Of a stretch of 64,000 nucleotides of DNA, positions 8,685 through 17,489 are shown in pieces (the first letter of the stretch is position 1; every line of letters starts with the position of its first letter). The position numbers and the translations under genes were made by a program. The DNA is taken from the NCBI GenBank assembly GCA_046349255.1, contig JAXMCR010000002.1, forward strand, positions 124,001 to 188,000. Reading direction: 5' to 3'. The notes beneath the pieces are model-generated. The model searched no databases. It worked only from the letters and a program-made list of their open reading frames with translations, and was not told where the DNA came from. Source of the DNA: DAIODI01 sp046349255. GTDB lineage: Bacteria > Pseudomonadota > Alphaproteobacteria > Rhizobiales > Aestuariivirgaceae.

Positions 8685-9440
8685 CTATCGAATGTAGCTG
8701 CCGCCGTTGACATCGAGAGTAGCGCCATTCAACGAAGCTACGGACGGGCGAAGCGCCAATGCGACGAGCTCGGCAATTTCTCCTGGTTCTGCGATGCGTC
8801 CAATTGGAATGTCGGCTGTTGCAGTCGTCAGGCCGTCGCCGGCCATTAGCTCCTTGACCATATCCGTCTTCACCCAGCCAGGAGCTATGGCGACCGAGAC
8901 AACGCCTTCATGACCAAAACTCCGGGCGATCGATTTTGACAGATTCAACACTGCTGCCTTTGATGCGCCATACGGCATCGCGTCGGCAGAATAACCGCGT
9001 TGGCCTGCTCGGCTGGCGATCGTGACTATATGACCGCCACCGTGCTGCCGAAAATGCAACAGAGCTGCCCTACATAGATCCGCGGGGGCATACAGGTTCA
9101 TCTGCATGTCGCGAGCCCATGTCAAATGCCAGGATGACAAGTCGGCAGTCACATCAATTTCTGAACGAATGCCGGCATTGTTCACAACGCCGTGGATACG
9201 CCCCGCCAAATGCACGGCTTGCTCAAATAGAGCGGATGGCTGCGCTGGATCCAAAAAGTCCGCCTGCGTTATCCAGCCTACGCCACCAATTCGGTCGAGT
9301 AACTTCTCTGCCGATTGCTTGTCTCGCCCGTAGTGGATGATGGGTCGAGCACCCTCGCCCGCAATCGCCTCAACGATTGCCGCCCCGATGCCTCTTGAAC
9401 CTCCGGTGACTAGAATGTTTCTGCCATGCAGGGCAGGCAT
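8685..9440 (-). CDS. Short-chain dehydrogenase/reductase
   Basis: Classical SDR of 251 residues. The N-terminal GGSRGIG cofactor motif, NNAGIRS, catalytic Ser in ASRAGQRG, and YGASKAA with the Tyr-Lys pair are all present; the end reads GATLDVNGG as is usual. I use the ATG at 9440, which has GGGGGTGA about seven bases upstream and places the glycine motif at the normal distance; a longer in-frame reading to 9509 would add 23 residues unlike the family. Lower-GC codon choice than the SDR at 1653. No neighbour indicates its substrate. Confidence 0.85.
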   Translation of the reverse strand: MPALHGRNILVTGGSRGIGAAIVEAIAGEGARPIIHYGRDKQSAEKLLDRIGGVGWITQADFLDPAQPSALFEQAVHLAGRIHGVVNNAGIRSEIDVTADLSSWHLTWARDMQMNLYAPADLCRAALLHFRQHGGGHIVTIASRAGQRGYSADAMPYGASKAAVLNLSKSIARSFGHEGVVSVAIAPGWVKTDMVKELMAGDGLTTATADIPIGRIAEPGEIAELVALALRPSVASLNGATLDVNGGSYIR

Positions 9441-9607
9441 CGTGCTGTCACCCCCAAATGCCGAGCGAGATTGGTTCGTAAAGTTGTGCCATACTTCCAC
9501 GTCCCCCATGGCAGCCCTTTTGGTTGAAGCTCAGAACCATGCGGCTGCGCTGTCAACCCGCCCTGCATCGGAGCTCACGCCGTGCTTTAGATCAGGACAG
9601 ACCGGGA

Positions 9608-10636
9608 TCAACTGACCTCACATCTCGCAGAGGTCAGCGCTTCACTGAACGAAACCAACCGCCTCTTCCGATCATCCCACAGCGCAAGCTTTACGCACTG
9701 CAAACTTTGCCTGATCGTAAGTCTGCTGACAGACTTAAGTTCGGGATAGTTGTCCATGACACTTGGAAGCGCGTGAAAGGGAATGCGGCTGGATAAATGA
9801 TGGACGTGGTGACAGCCAATGTTTCCGCTGAGCCACATCAACGGAGCTGGCAGGTCATAGAACGAACTGCCGTGCAAGGCTGCTTCAGCGTGTGACCAGT
9901 CTTCATCTCGATCCCAGACGGTCGTATCGAATTGATGCTGAACATAGAATAGCCAAACCCCAAAGGATGCTGCGAGGACGAGAATCGGAATGTGCAGCAG
10001 GAGAAATGTCTTTAGCCCGAGCGCGTAAATCAAAAGTGCGCTTGTAAGGATTATCCCCGCGTTCGTGAGCTGCGTACTGATCCATGGCATCGCCTTGTCC
10101 ATCGCACCGATGGGCATTCTTTGCTGGATAAAGAAGTAATAGATCGGGCCTAGTCCGAACATCACCAGCGGGTGACGATACAATCGATAAGCGAGGCGTT
10201 GGAGATACCCACTTTCGAGGTACTCGCTCACTGTCATCGTCGCGATGTCACCTACGCCGCGCCTCTCCAAATTGCCGCTGCTGGCATGATGTATTGCATG
10301 CGATTGCCGCCAGAAATCGTATGGCGTCAATGTGAGTACACCAAGAAGCCGGCCAACATTATCGTTCAGTCTGCGCGATGAAAACAGAGCACCATGTCCA
10401 CAGTCATGCTGAATCATGAATAAGCGGACCAATAGTCCCGCGGCCGGTACTGAAATCGCAAGTGCGAGCAAAAAGCTGAATTGCAGGAGCAGAAGCATAA
10501 TGAGCCACGCCGCGACAAACAGGACGACGGTGATCGTGAGTTCGTAAAGGCCACGCGCATCGTTTGCCTTTCGGTAAGGCGCAAGTCGGCGTCGCCAAAG
10601 GGCGCCGCAGTCGGAATCAACATTGTCCGTGATCAT
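9608..10636 (-). CDS. Membrane fatty acid desaturase
   Basis: Integral-membrane di-iron desaturase, 342 residues. The three histidine boxes are complete: HDCGH, HAIHH and HHVHH, in the spacing of the DesA/omega-6 acyl-lipid group. Hydrophobic segments flank boxes 1-2 and lie between boxes 2 and 3, giving the usual four-helix arrangement with the active site facing the cytoplasm. ATG at 10636 is preceded by a G-rich Shine-Dalgarno; a TTG one codon earlier is less likely. It would introduce a double bond into a membrane acyl chain using an external electron donor not encoded nearby. Lower GC than most of the window. Confidence 0.88.
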   Translation of the reverse strand: MITDNVDSDCGALWRRRLAPYRKANDARGLYELTITVVLFVAAWLIMLLLLQFSFLLALAISVPAAGLLVRLFMIQHDCGHGALFSSRRLNDNVGRLLGVLTLTPYDFWRQSHAIHHASSGNLERRGVGDIATMTVSEYLESGYLQRLAYRLYRHPLVMFGLGPIYYFFIQQRMPIGAMDKAMPWISTQLTNAGIILTSALLIYALGLKTFLLLHIPILVLAASFGVWLFYVQHQFDTTVWDRDEDWSHAEAALHGSSFYDLPAPLMWLSGNIGCHHVHHLSSRIPFHALPSVMDNYPELKSVSRLTIRQSLQCVKLALWDDRKRRLVSFSEALTSARCEVS

Positions 10637-10858
10637 CAAGCCCCCCGAAAAACTTCAGCATGTCAGTATCGCTAGTCACCGGTTATGGACAACACCGTTT
10701 TGGATTCCACCTCGATCAATGGGGTTTCGAACGAAAGGTCTCGCCGCACGCCCCATATTGATTTGCGCGATAAGCGCCGCGCCGCGCAGAATCCGATGAT
10801 TTTTACATGCACTTCTGGACGCTTCAGGAAGAGAAGGTTTGCGTTGTGAGAAGATTTG

Positions 10859-11125
10859 TTATCGCGCCGATGGCATTCGCATGTTTTTAATCACGAGGTG
10901 AAGTTCCATTATCGCAACGGCAAAGTGACCAAGATAAGCGAGCTTCCTGTCATTGGGCATATTGCCAGGACCAATTACCAGTGATAGCTCGGTTGGACGA
11001 AGTTTTCTGAGCATCGCGAGCTGGGAAGGCTCCTGGCAGAACTCCCGCCTCATTGCCCGATAGAAATTTAGTTTCGCCAAGTCTCCAATCGCTCTTCGTC
11101 TCAATTTGTATCCCAACAGGAGCAC
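10859..11125 (-). CDS. Possible small gene or 3' gene remnant, unrecognised
   Basis: Open frame of 88 residues from a GTG at 11125, divergent from the baeRF-like gene and only 3 bases from its ATG. The translation has a protein-like composition (LNFYRAMRREFCQEP, LSLVIGPGNM, AYLGHFAVAIMELHL), but I recognise no family. The same frame continues open behind the baeRF gene as an antisense shadow, so this could be the surviving 3' end of a gene cut off upstream. The lower-GC codon use fits the surrounding block. It covers most of the otherwise empty 10640-11128 gap, where nothing else is evident. Confidence 0.25.
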   Translation of the reverse strand: MLLLGYKLRRRAIGDLAKLNFYRAMRREFCQEPSQLAMLRKLRPTELSLVIGPGNMPNDRKLAYLGHFAVAIMELHLVIKNMRMPSAR

Positions 11126-11128
11126 TTC

Positions 11129-12262
11129 ATGTTGTACATCGACCTGCCGGCCGAGGCCGATCTGCTCACGCTTGCCGCCGAACGGGCGGATGCGTGCGTC
11201 TCGATCTATCTGCCGACCACGCCACTGACGCAGGACATTGGCCAGGCGCGCTCGGCGCTGAAGAACCTCGCCAAGGAGGCCGCGGAACAGCTCCACGCCG
11301 CCGCCTTCGACAAGCGCCGGCTGGCGCTGATCGACGACCACCTCACCCACCTTGAGGCTGACGAGGATTTCTGGGCGCATCAGGCCACGAGCCTCGCAGT
11401 GCTGGTGACGCCGGACCATCTCGTCACCTTCCGCCTGCCGACGACGCTGAAGCCGATGGTGGAAGTGGCTGACCGCTTCCATATCAAACCACTGTTCCGG
11501 GCGCTGGCGTTCCCCGACGTGGCATTCGTGCTGTCGCTGTCGGAGAACCACGCGCGACTCGTCGAAATCCCGGCCGAAGGCGCAGCGCAGACGGTAAAGG
11601 TTCCCGATATGCCTCGAACGATGGACGAGGCGGGCACGCGTTCGAAGCATCGTGACAAGTCTCCCGGCGGTCGTTTCGAGGGCTCGAAAGGCGAGGATTT
11701 CCACCGTCGCGCCTATGCCCGCAGGATTGACGCAGCGCTGAGGCCCGTCCTTGCAGGGCGGCGCACGCCGCTGATTCTGGCTTGCGTAGCGGAACTTGAG
11801 CAGATCTATCGGACCGTAAACACCTACGCGCACCTCGCGGCCGAGACCGTTCGCGGCAACCCGGACCACCTCACAGACGGCGCGCTCGCTGAAGCCGCCC
11901 GCCCGATCCTGCGCAGCACCCATGCCGCCACGATTGCCGCCGAACTCGATCTGTACGCCAAGCGGGGCCAGACTGGCCGGGCGCTGAGCGACCTCTCCAC
12001 CATCGGTCACGCGGCAGTTGCGGGCGCGGTGGAGATGTTGATGGTCGACATTGACGCGGTGACGCTCGGAACGTTTGACGAGGTGTCTGGCAAAGCCACG
12101 TTGTCATCGGGGCCTGCAGGCAAGGGAACCTACGACGTGACCGACGCCATCGCCGCCACGGTTCTGCGCAATGGCGGACGGGTCGTGGGCGTGCGCAAGG
12201 CAGACCTGCCGGACCAGAATTCGCCGATGGCTGCCGTGTTGCGCTACGCGTTCACGGGGTGA
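11129..12262 (+). CDS. baeRF-family protein (bacterial release-factor-1-like domain)
   Basis: A 377-residue protein resembling the bacterial members of the archaeo-eukaryotic release factor superfamily. Seen: an N-terminal CVSIYLPTTPLTQD block followed by ALKNLAKEAAEQL, a central SENHARLVEI strand pair, a basic HRDKSPGGRFEGSKGEDFHRR segment, then EQIYRTVN and a late AVAGAVEMLMVDIDAV helix with a C-terminal nucleotide-like stretch. These match family 3/11-type baeRF proteins as I remember them; function is unproven, and ribosome rescue or RNA cleavage has been suggested for the family. A good AGGAG lies upstream of ATG 11129. Single-gene unit. Confidence 0.65.
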   Translation: MLYIDLPAEADLLTLAAERADACVSIYLPTTPLTQDIGQARSALKNLAKEAAEQLHAAAFDKRRLALIDDHLTHLEADEDFWAHQATSLAVLVTPDHLVTFRLPTTLKPMVEVADRFHIKPLFRALAFPDVAFVLSLSENHARLVEIPAEGAAQTVKVPDMPRTMDEAGTRSKHRDKSPGGRFEGSKGEDFHRRAYARRIDAALRPVLAGRRTPLILACVAELEQIYRTVNTYAHLAAETVRGNPDHLTDGALAEAARPILRSTHAATIAAELDLYAKRGQTGRALSDLSTIGHAAVAGAVEMLMVDIDAVTLGTFDEVSGKATLSSGPAGKGTYDVTDAIAATVLRNGGRVVGVRKADLPDQNSPMAAVLRYAFTG

Positions 12263-12728
12263 GGTATCTGCCTTGAGCAGCGTCAATGGCGCCGGGAGGC
12301 AAGCGTTTTGTCTTGGCGCAACTGATCGCCACGCTCGATTGAGCGAGCTGCTGGCGAGGGAGCAGCTCGCTGTAGAATGCCAATTCTCAAATGGCATCGA
12401 CTCTGCCAAACCAGCCCGAACTGAACCGCGACGGCACCTACCATTGCCTTCACGGAGGTTGGGAGGACGGGTCCGCGCGCTCGTCGTGGACCGGCCACGG
12501 CGATGGCCTGCCGCAGCGGGACTGCTTCTTCACCGTGCTGCGCCAGGGCATGGCGACCGATCGTTCGCAGCCAAGCAGTTCCGCGGCTTCCGGAGCCGGC
12601 TTGCCGGGCAACTGCCCCCGAAAATGAGACGTTCCCTGGATTTTTCGCTGTTTGCAGGGAATTCGTACGCGAGACGAGTTCGCAGGGGACTGCCTCCACC
12701 ACCAATCATTCCAATGCCTTATCAGAGA
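12263..12728. other. 466-base non-coding gap with inverted repeat
   Basis: No frame here has a believable protein. A perfect inverted repeat (TTCCCTG at 12632-12638 and CAGGGAA at 12655-12661) lies within a stretch rich in GGGAATT-like words of a kind I associate with degenerate intergenic repeats in Rhizobiales, sometimes beside insertion sequences. No transposase or terminal repeats are visible. The hairpin also lies beyond the ends of both convergent neighbours, so it could act as a terminator. Confidence 0.35.
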
Positions 12729-15700
12729 TTAGCGCAGTGGACGCTGGTGCAAACACACCAGCGACGAGAGATGGGAGGTGCTGAGGCCAGCTCGCATTGC
12801 CTGATCCCCCAAGGCCCGAAGCTCGCCCCTCGCCGCTTCGTTATCCTGCCCCTGCCTTGTTTGCTCGAGGGCACGAGCGCGTCTAACGAGGAACGTAGCC
12901 CACTCTAGTGGCTCATTCCTCGTATACTCCTCCAATCGGTCTGCATATCGCCTTACGGACTGCCACTCGCCCTTTGACACTGCGTCGTCGATCGCAACTT
13001 GAGCAAACCAAATCTGGTTGTGCGCCACACATCCCTTGTCCAGAATGCGTTCGGCTTCTTCGAGAAACTGTCGGCGTTCGTCATCATCATCAGATACTGC
13101 GGCACATGTCGCTAAGACCGCTGGTCCAATGAACGTCATGCCTGCAGTCCGGGAAACCGAAAGCGCCTGCTCTGCGCAAGCACGCGCTTCATCTGACCGT
13201 CCTTGCCTATGTCGTACCAATGCAAGCGAGCGAAGACTCTGACTTAAGGAGCTGTTTGAACTCATCGAAGCTGCGATCGATGCACTCTCTCCCAAATCTG
13301 CGCCTGCACCATCTAGGTCGCCGAACTCTAGCTTTATGATTCCAGCAAGCGTCTTCCCGAACATGAGAGCTCTGCTATGGCGAATCTCTGCTGCCATGGC
13401 CTGCACGTCCAGGGCATCCCGCAATGCTTCTCGGAACTCCATCAGGTGAATTCGCGTCCAACCAATCATGTGCCGATTGGCAACCTCGAGTTGGCCGAAG
13501 CCATGCTGCCTGCAGAGATCCACACAGGCTCTAAATCGTTCACACGCCGTCTTCATATGACCTCGAAGATAGTGTGCGTCCGCCAGGCCACTGAACGCTC
13601 GGGCCTGAGCCAGTGGTGATTGTATCTTTTCTGCCAGCCGCAAAGCGCTCTCGTGCTCAGCCATGCACTCGTCAATCCGGCCTAACGGAAAGCAGAGATT
13701 TCCCCGGAGATAGTGAATATGGGCAAGGTCCGCCTCTAGACCCCGCTGAGTGGCAAGCCTTTGTGCTTCGTCAAGTGGCGCAAATGCCAAAGCCTGACGA
13801 TCGGCGATCCGAAGAGCCGCCGCGAGCCCAATAAGGGCTTTGGCCTTGGCAGGGTCGTCAGGCGCATGTGCGACTGCAGACTTGAAGACTTCAATCGCTG
13901 CCTCGGTCGCCTTCGTATTGAGGAGAGCTTCGCCGAGCGCGCAGTTCAGGTTTGAAATCTCAGAAGCTTGGACTGCCAGTTCCAGCCCTCTTCGACAGAA
14001 GGCAATTGAACTCTCGTAACGGAGAACGTCGGCCTGGTTGTTTGCAGCAACGAGATAGGCATTTGCGGCCGACGGATGCCCTGCCCGATCCAAATGCTGT
14101 GCGCAGAGAGCCGTATCTTGATCCCGATACCACTGCGCTGCCTTCTCATGCAGCTTAGCCTGCCTTGGCTTTAACAGAGAGCTGTAGACCCCATCCCGGA
14201 CGAGGGCATGCGCAAACAATAGAGCGTCACCATCCGGTCGGACCAAATGACGGTCGATTAGACGCCTGCAATCGTACGTTACTTCGCCAGATACGTGGCG
14301 CAGTGCCTCGAGACTAAATCTCTGCCCGAGGATAGCTGCCGCCTGTATTGCAGATTTGTCAGCTGGTTCAAGAGCATCGACGCGCGCTTGAACCATGCTT
14401 TGAATCGATTCAGGAATAGCTTCATCCGCCGCTACTTCCGCTCCTCGCAATAACTGCTCTAGAAACAGCGGGTTCCCGCCTGCGCGTTCGACACATGATC
14501 GAGCAAAAGTGTCATTGGCGTCAAAGAACTCAGACGCCAATGCCATCGCGTCGACAGGACGCAGCGGCCTCAGGTCGACAGTAACAATAGGTGTTGAACC
14601 TGTCGTCGCACGCCAAGCTGCGCTCATCTGATCGCCTTCGAGGCGCGATGTCATGGCGAGAACCACTGGATGGTCCTCAATTGATCGGGCTATGGTCCCC
14701 AGGTGTTGCAGTACGATGTTATCTGCCCAGTGCACATCTTCAAAAATCAGAAGGAGTTTAGTGCTTTGGCTAATCCTCCTGACGATGCTGGCTATAGTTT
14801 CGCCTTTCCCCTGATTACGCCGAGTATTGTCCATCGCACTATACAAAGACCGCAGCTCATGCGGTTGTGCGAGATCCAATAAATCATTCAAGAAGGCGAT
14901 TTGATCGCGTCCGATCAACCCTTGCGCGACCGCGTGGTCGACAATGACTCTAAGCTCCTCTTCTGCCGCGGCAGGACGCGCAGATAGAAGGCTTCGAGTT
15001 AGGAAACGGATCGCGTCTTGCCCCTTGCCTGCGCCAAAATCCAGGATCAACGCGCGATAGCAGTCGAAACCCTTGAGCGAAGCGATTCGGTGCAATTCTT
15101 CGGTCAACCGGGTCTTGCCAATACCAGGCTCGCCACGCAAATAAACGATATGACCACCATTTGTTTGTTCGGTTGTATCCAATACTGCCTTCAGCTGTTG
15201 AACCTCGACCTGACGACCCACCAGTGGCCGCGTATCATTCGAACTTTCTTTGCTGGCTATCTCTAGAACCCGGAATGCGCGAATGGGCTTCTCAATCCCT
15301 TTCAAGACAAGTTCTCCAATGTCGTTTGCTCGGCACTGCTCACGCAGTGTCTGCATCACTCTTTCGGAGATAAGTGTTTCAGTCGCACCGGCCTTGTCAG
15401 TGAGGCGGGATGCGAGGTTCACGGACTCGCCAGTAACAGTGTAGCTTTCGTTCTCTCCAACTCCGCTGGCGACGACTTGACCGCTTGCGATGCCAATATG
15501 AACTCTAATCTCGTGACCTACCGCTCTTGAAATCGCCGGCATCACTTGATGAATCGCGGCTGCAGCTCGAACTGCGCGCTCCGGGTCATTGCCATGCGAA
15601 ATTGGCGCACCGAAAACAGCCATGACGGTGTCACCAATATGTTTATCAACTCTGCCGCCAAAGCTCTCGACGATCCCGTCAACGGCTTCAAAATAGTGAG

Positions 15701-16052
15701 TCAAGAGCGCGTGAATGACCTCGGCGTCGATCTCGCTCGACAGTCTTGTGAAACCAGTTATGTCTGCAAAGAGCACCGTAACTTGCCGACGTTCACCAGC
15801 AGGAACGCCTTTTGGCTCCGAAGTGGCACTTACTTCAGGGAGAGCGACGGCACTGTTGTCCACATGCGAGTTGTTTAGTTTCGCAATTGCCCGAAGGAGC
15901 TTTTTTCTTAAACCCATCGCGAAACCAAGTTCGCGAAGATCTTCCTCAGTGAGGTCCCTCGCGGCGTCGAGGTCGATTTCGTTGTCGACAAATATCTGGA
16001 GATGGTCGCCCAGACCGATCCCGTCCAGCCAGTGCTTCACGGTCTGGTTCAT
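12729..16052 (-). CDS. SAM-domain class III adenylate/guanylate cyclase with AAA ATPase and TPR region
   Basis: Large signalling protein of 1107 residues. Domains in order: SAM (about 5-65, WLDGIGLGDHLQIF), class III cyclase (about 85-270; metal Asp in LFADITGF and HIGDTVMAVFG, VNLASRL transition-state Asn/Arg), an AAA-type ATPase (Walker A GEPGIGKT, Walker B LLLIFEDVHWAD), then helical TPR-like repeats to the end. This architecture is common in soil alphaproteobacteria; the ATPase-TPR part resembles STAND/MalT-like regulators. I chose ATG 16052 (GPIM-NQTVKHW) with AAAAAGGGC upstream; a start at 16094 adds 14 residues. Lower GC than flanking operons. It has no gene partner; input signal and ATP versus GTP preference are unknown. 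Confidence 0.88.
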   Translation of the reverse strand: MNQTVKHWLDGIGLGDHLQIFVDNEIDLDAARDLTEEDLRELGFAMGLRKKLLRAIAKLNNSHVDNSAVALPEVSATSEPKGVPAGERRQVTVLFADITGFTRLSSEIDAEVIHALLTHYFEAVDGIVESFGGRVDKHIGDTVMAVFGAPISHGNDPERAVRAAAAIHQVMPAISRAVGHEIRVHIGIASGQVVASGVGENESYTVTGESVNLASRLTDKAGATETLISERVMQTLREQCRANDIGELVLKGIEKPIRAFRVLEIASKESSNDTRPLVGRQVEVQQLKAVLDTTEQTNGGHIVYLRGEPGIGKTRLTEELHRIASLKGFDCYRALILDFGAGKGQDAIRFLTRSLLSARPAAAEEELRVIVDHAVAQGLIGRDQIAFLNDLLDLAQPHELRSLYSAMDNTRRNQGKGETIASIVRRISQSTKLLLIFEDVHWADNIVLQHLGTIARSIEDHPVVLAMTSRLEGDQMSAAWRATTGSTPIVTVDLRPLRPVDAMALASEFFDANDTFARSCVERAGGNPLFLEQLLRGAEVAADEAIPESIQSMVQARVDALEPADKSAIQAAAILGQRFSLEALRHVSGEVTYDCRRLIDRHLVRPDGDALLFAHALVRDGVYSSLLKPRQAKLHEKAAQWYRDQDTALCAQHLDRAGHPSAANAYLVAANNQADVLRYESSIAFCRRGLELAVQASEISNLNCALGEALLNTKATEAAIEVFKSAVAHAPDDPAKAKALIGLAAALRIADRQALAFAPLDEAQRLATQRGLEADLAHIHYLRGNLCFPLGRIDECMAEHESALRLAEKIQSPLAQARAFSGLADAHYLRGHMKTACERFRACVDLCRQHGFGQLEVANRHMIGWTRIHLMEFREALRDALDVQAMAAEIRHSRALMFGKTLAGIIKLEFGDLDGAGADLGESASIAASMSSNSSLSQSLRSLALVRHRQGRSDEARACAEQALSVSRTAGMTFIGPAVLATCAAVSDDDDERRQFLEEAERILDKGCVAHNQIWFAQVAIDDAVSKGEWQSVRRYADRLEEYTRNEPLEWATFLVRRARALEQTRQGQDNEAARGELRALGDQAMRAGLSTSHLSSLVCLHQRPLR

Positions 16053-16357
16053 GATGGGCCCTTTTTGGAGGTCCTTCCACCCTGCGCACCTCATACTACC
16101 GTAGATTTACTAGGATGCACACTGTCACTGACAAGCATTTGCATAGCCAACCGAAGTATCCAAGCGGGGAAAGGAGGTCTAATGCTTCACTGGTCGCCCG
16201 TTCCGGTGGCTACGCGAGCGACCCCAGCCACTTAACCTTCCGGGTGCACGATTTCATGATAAGCGATTTACGGCGTTCATAATCGAAACTGAACGGTGCC
16301 ATGAGTGTTGACAACCTAGATGATCCGGTGTGGCCTTCGCGGAAGGGAGAAAACACC

Positions 16358-17479
16358 ATGAAGCGAACCAAGTTCATCGACCGCATGGCGTCGGGGAAGA
16401 TCTCGCGCCGTGACATGCTGGCCACCGCCGGAGCTTTCGGCGTAGGTCTCGTGATCCGCCCCCAGCTTACGCTGAGCGCAGACGTGCTGACCTGCCTCGA
16501 GTGGAGCGGCTACGACGCCGTCGACTACTTCCAGCCGTTCGCCCAGAAGCACGGCGGGCCACCGAGCTTCTCGATCTTCTCGACCGAGGAAGACGCGCTG
16601 GCCAAGGTCCGCGCCGGCTTCGCCGCGGACCTGATGCACCCGTGCAATTACTCGGTGCAGCGCTTCGTGCGCGCGAAGCTCGCCGTGCCGATCGATACGG
16701 CGAAACTGTCGAACTGGAAGGACCTGTTCCCGGCGCTCCAGACGGCCTCGGCGGTGACGATCGACGGAAACGTGATGATGGCGCCGGCCGACTGGGGGAA
16801 CTCGTCGATCGCATATCGCCCCGACCTGATGGGCGAGGAGTACGCGAAGAACGAGTCTTGGTCGATCTTCTACGACGAGAAGTATGCCGGCAAGGTCGCC
16901 ATGCTCGATGATCCCGTCGCACTGACGATCGGCGCAATGTGCGGGGGAATGACGTACGACGAGGCGAACCAGCTTACGGGCGAAAAGCTGCAGGCGGTTG
17001 CGAAGGACTGGGGCGCGCGCTGCGTGAAGGTCTCGCGGTTCCTGTGGACGGATGCGACCGAGCTTCAGCAGGGTCTCGCCTCGGGCGAGGTGATGGCTGG
17101 CTACGCGTGGAACGACGTGCCGAAGAACCTCAAGAAGCAGGGCATCCCGGTCGCCTACGCCAAGCCCAAGGAAGGCTACTTCACCTGGTATTGTGGCCTG
17201 ACGCTGCTCAATTCTGGCAAGGCCGATCCGGCGCTCGCATACGACTTCATCGACGCCTGGCTGTCGCCCGAGACCGGGAAGTATCTCATCGAGGGTTCTG
17301 GCTACGGCCACTCGAACATGAAGTCGTTCCAGATGGCCAACGCCGACGACGTGAAGGCGATGGGAATTACAGACCCGGTCGAGCACATGAAGAACGCCAT
17401 CATCTTCAAGCCCGCGTCCGACGAGGCGACGGTCCAAGGGCACAAGGCCTGGACCGACGTGAAGGCCCTGAAGCAGTAG
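16358..17479 (+). CDS. ABC transporter periplasmic binding protein, PotD/PotF type
   Basis: Solute-binding component of a polyamine-type importer, 373 residues. The N-terminus carries a Tat-like leader (ISRRDMLATAGAFGVGL) followed by a mature start near LTCLEWSGY. Family signatures include IFSTEEDALAKVRAG, PADWGNSSIAYRPD and LYDEKY-type segments typical of the PotD group. Start chosen at ATG 16358 behind GAAGGGAGA; an upstream in-frame ATG at 16301 would place the leader internally. It heads a four-gene operon with two permeases and the ATPase. The exact ligand is not readable; putrescine/spermidine or a related cation is the family expectation. Confidence 0.9.
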   Translation: MKRTKFIDRMASGKISRRDMLATAGAFGVGLVIRPQLTLSADVLTCLEWSGYDAVDYFQPFAQKHGGPPSFSIFSTEEDALAKVRAGFAADLMHPCNYSVQRFVRAKLAVPIDTAKLSNWKDLFPALQTASAVTIDGNVMMAPADWGNSSIAYRPDLMGEEYAKNESWSIFYDEKYAGKVAMLDDPVALTIGAMCGGMTYDEANQLTGEKLQAVAKDWGARCVKVSRFLWTDATELQQGLASGEVMAGYAWNDVPKNLKKQGIPVAYAKPKEGYFTWYCGLTLLNSGKADPALAYDFIDAWLSPETGKYLIEGSGYGHSNMKSFQMANADDVKAMGITDPVEHMKNAIIFKPASDEATVQGHKAWTDVKALKQ

Positions 17480-17489
17480 CTTCCGGCGG

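Noticed and set aside
12632..12661. Possible insertion sequence remnant
   Set aside because: Only one inverted repeat and word similarity; no transposase fragment or target duplication.
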